Of a stretch of 64,000 nt of DNA, positions 61,811-64,000 are shown one piece after another. Both the position numbers and the translations under genes were made by a program. Location of the stretch: the NCBI GenBank assembly GCA_900239685.1, contig OENT01000031.1:238591-302590 (forward strand), given 5' to 3'. The notes under the pieces are model-generated. The model saw only the letters and a program-made list of their open reading frames with translations. It did not search any database and was not told the origin of the DNA. Within the stretch, counting starts at the first letter, position 1; every line of letters begins with the position of its first letter. Source of the stretch: Rotaria macrura. Its lineage: Eukaryota > Rotifera > Eurotatoria > Philodinida > Philodinidae.

Positions 61811-63845
61811 GTTCGACCTGGGCCGATGAGGGAAAATGTTTTTTCGTGGTTTTGACAATTAGGTTAGAAAAAGTATTCACTTTTACCAACACATCCAACT
61901 CTTTTCGATCTGAAGCCCTTCTGAAAACGCTTTGGCTCGGAGAGACTTTCTACAAGTTCTGAACATCAAGTTCTTTTTAATAATTTTTACTGTTCTTCGT
62001 ACTTTGATATTTTCTCGAAAACAATTAAGCCAATAGAGTTCGTTCAAGTTTCATGTTACAGTCACTAAGGTACTTCACAAAACAACACTACTTAAGGAAT
62101 GTAATTATCCTTGAGATGCCGAGTTGTATGACCCGCACAGTCGAAATACTTGAAAATATACGCTAAAGAAGAGTGAATATTTCCTAGTTTTAATCCTGTT
62201 GCAGCTTCAGTTGTAACGATATCAAAAATTTTATCATCTTAGTTATTTTGTAGAGATTTTCAAGCTGTATCTAACCATGCTGAATTCAACCTCTAAAAAT
62301 AGTACCAAAACCTCGAGATATGCCTTGCACTGAAGACCCTATATCAGTGATATGAATCAGTCCATATCGAACACACATAGTGGCTCTGCTCAGCTGAGAT
62401 CTTCAGATTTTTCTCAATTTAAGATATGTTGCAGAACAAGAAGTTTTATCGATTCTGACGGAAACCATTTGAAAAAAGATTTCTTTGTTGTTGAGATATT
62501 TTGCTTTTCCGAGAGCACTATCGTCAAACTAGCACATCTTTTGTGAGGGTGTGTGCCATCGAACTAAAGAACCAAATCGAAACCGTTGCTGCAACAACAG
62601 ATGAACAGTCAAGTGCAATACTGCAATCTGCTATACGTGCGTTTCCTCTTAATTCAGTCACTCATCTACTATAACACTTTAGAAAAACTGACCGTGTGGA
62701 AGATTCTATCTTATATGAATACGAAGAATTATTTACCGCGTCACTACCAAAACTATAATCTATCTTTTCTCAAGCGTTGTAAACAATGGTTTCCTGATGG
62801 AGCATTTAGGATGAGTAGCCTATCAACAAATCAGTTGTGCTAATTCAAGCTGATTTAAGTATGCCTCAATGACTTCCATCAATTATTCACAGTACATGCA
62901 TTATTAGTACATAGTGTGATTCCATTCGTCTATGGTTTGTCACTTTGAAAGAGCGCTGCCGATTACAGCGAATTCTTTGAAAAAATTAGCGAAAAAGATA
63001 ACTTCTAACCAAAATTAATCCTGACTGATTTTGAAATGGGCACAAGGAGATCCGTAAAAGGAATTTTTCCTAATGTATTACAGAAAGGTAATACATGAAC
63101 TATATATGAGTTTTGTCTCTTCTCATCTCTCTACTTCTCTCTGGGTTGTCTGTTTCATTTCTCTCAAGCTGTTTGACGGAACATTCGAAGCAACAATTTA
63201 CCAACAGTGTACAGAAAAGATGAACTTTTTCGTCTGAACGTGAAGAAATGAACTGCTCTTGCTTTTGTCTGATTGGCTGACATCACGACGAGATTCAATC
63301 TGGTGGCTGGTGACCTAGAAGATGAGGCCGAAGAATTCTTGAACTATTCGAGAAACCTGGGTAGCGGAACCGAAGAAGCGAAGTAAGTAAAAATATTCCT
63401 ACATTAGTCATTTTTGTTTGTAAAATTATTCCTAACCTTTAGGTTTTGGGAGAAAGAAATCTTTATTCGATCCTAAGCTTTCGAATATTTACGATAGAGT
63501 CATCGGCAATCTTCCACGCTCGAATAATTCAGTAGAAGGTTGCCTTCTGTACATGTCTTTTTTGTAAATAAAGAACCCCATAATGCATTGACAGCTTTAC
63601 TGAACATCGAAAGAAAAATGTGAACTTCATCATTTTGACACGATTCATTCTACGTAAATACATAAATGTATATCCGCAAATGCATATGCAATTTTTGCGA
63701 CGAATTGATCGATCATCTCTTCGGGCTAAAAAAATTTTTAGAAGGGCTTCAAATCGACGAAAATTGGATTTGTTGGTAAAAACGAATACTCTTTTTAACC
63801 CAATTGTCAAAATAGAGAAATGAAAAATTTCCTCGGTCGTGATGT
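61800..63845 (+). mobile_element. decayed MULE-type DNA transposon with inverted terminal repeats
   Basis: The ends are inverted copies. About 61850-61935 (reading agaagggcttcagatcgaaa on the complement) matches about 63735-63830 (agaagggcttcaaatcgacg). Between them lie broken pieces of a Mutator-like transposase on the plus strand: TTDEQSSAILQSA near 62605; PDGAFRMSS near 62795; DFHQLFTVHALLVHSVIPF near 62870-62930; ILTDFEMGT-like sequence near 63025; DLEDEAEEFLNYSRN near 63315; then, after a possible intron (gtaagt at about 63381 to ctttag at about 63440), LPRSNNSVEG near 63510. MULE catalytic-region motifs (DGTF and LTDFE types) are recognisable. Stops and frame changes separate the pieces, so it is not active. 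Confidence 0.8.
62586..63620 (+). pseudogene. MULE transposase pseudogene
   Basis: At least five plus-strand blocks in different frames resemble one MULE transposase, in the expected order: the N-terminal TTDEQSS region, DGAFRMSS, the YTIHAL-like block, LTDFEMGT, the ALAF/ADITTRFN region and the C-terminal NNSVEG. In-frame stops follow RMSSLSTNQLC and VIPFVYGLSL. The element has been inactive for some time. Confidence 0.75.
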
Positions 63846-64000
63846 TCAGTGATTTGACGGAACGTCTCTTAAGCATGTGAATTGTAATAGCGGTTTTAGA
63901 ATTCCGTGTTAACTTAGGATTTTTATTCTCAGATATTCTTGATTTCTGGTCTGTTGATAGCATCAATAAAATATTTGCTTTTTCAAGATGACTAGTTTCA
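63846..64000. other. right flank of the MULE, window edge
   Basis: AT-rich sequence beyond the right terminal repeat; nothing further recognised. Confidence 0.4.

Noticed and set aside
63529..63966. Minus-strand open frame of 145 codons
   Set aside because: It runs antisense through the MULE C-terminal remnant and its right terminal repeat; composition is not gene-like.

Overview
The window is AT-rich nuclear DNA from a small invertebrate animal. Genes are split by many introns, mostly 50-70 bp with GT..AG ends plus a few of 1-5 kb. The animal gene families, the short introns and the 3' splice sites sitting just upstream of several start codons fit a bdelloid rotifer best. The phylum is an inference; no marker gene proves it. 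Exon models were built by eye from splice signals, reading phase and family resemblance, so splice sites are predictions.

Layout. 652-3590 (-): type I membrane protein with MANSC and LDL-receptor class A domains. 5017-8443 (-): tropomodulin, 8 exons. 8444-18418: gene-poor, with a large fold-back repeat (10132-10905) and a 38-bp perfect palindrome. 18419-19108 (+): small single-pass membrane protein of KCNE-like shape. 20380-29146 (-): couch potato/RBPMS-type RNA-binding protein with three possible first exons and a possible alternative 3' exon, its large introns full of microsatellites. 32684-36506 (+): PIAS-type SUMO E3 ligase. 38265-44049 (+): DESI1-type PPPDE (deSUMOylating-type) peptidase fused to a helical, PUL/armadillo-like tail. 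44564-48221 (-): NME8/TXNDC3-type thioredoxin plus NDK protein, convergent with the previous gene, with a tandemly duplicated thioredoxin active-site exon. 51558-53001 and 54885-57118 (both -): tandem pair of proteins that put a predicted signal peptide in front of a BTB/T1 domain and a cysteine-containing C-terminal domain. 58936-59711 (-): paralogue of the 18.4-kb membrane protein. 61800-63845: decayed MULE DNA transposon with inverted terminal repeats.

Themes. A SUMO ligase lies about 1.8 kb upstream of a candidate SUMO protease on the same strand. Tropomodulin (actin filament pointed ends), NME8 (ciliary axonemes), couch potato and the KCNE-like proteins are typical differentiated-animal genes. 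The most unusual items are the mutually exclusive exon pair in NME8, the apparently secreted BTB proteins, and the DESI1 fusion. No rRNA, tRNA, CRISPR or prokaryotic operon is visible.
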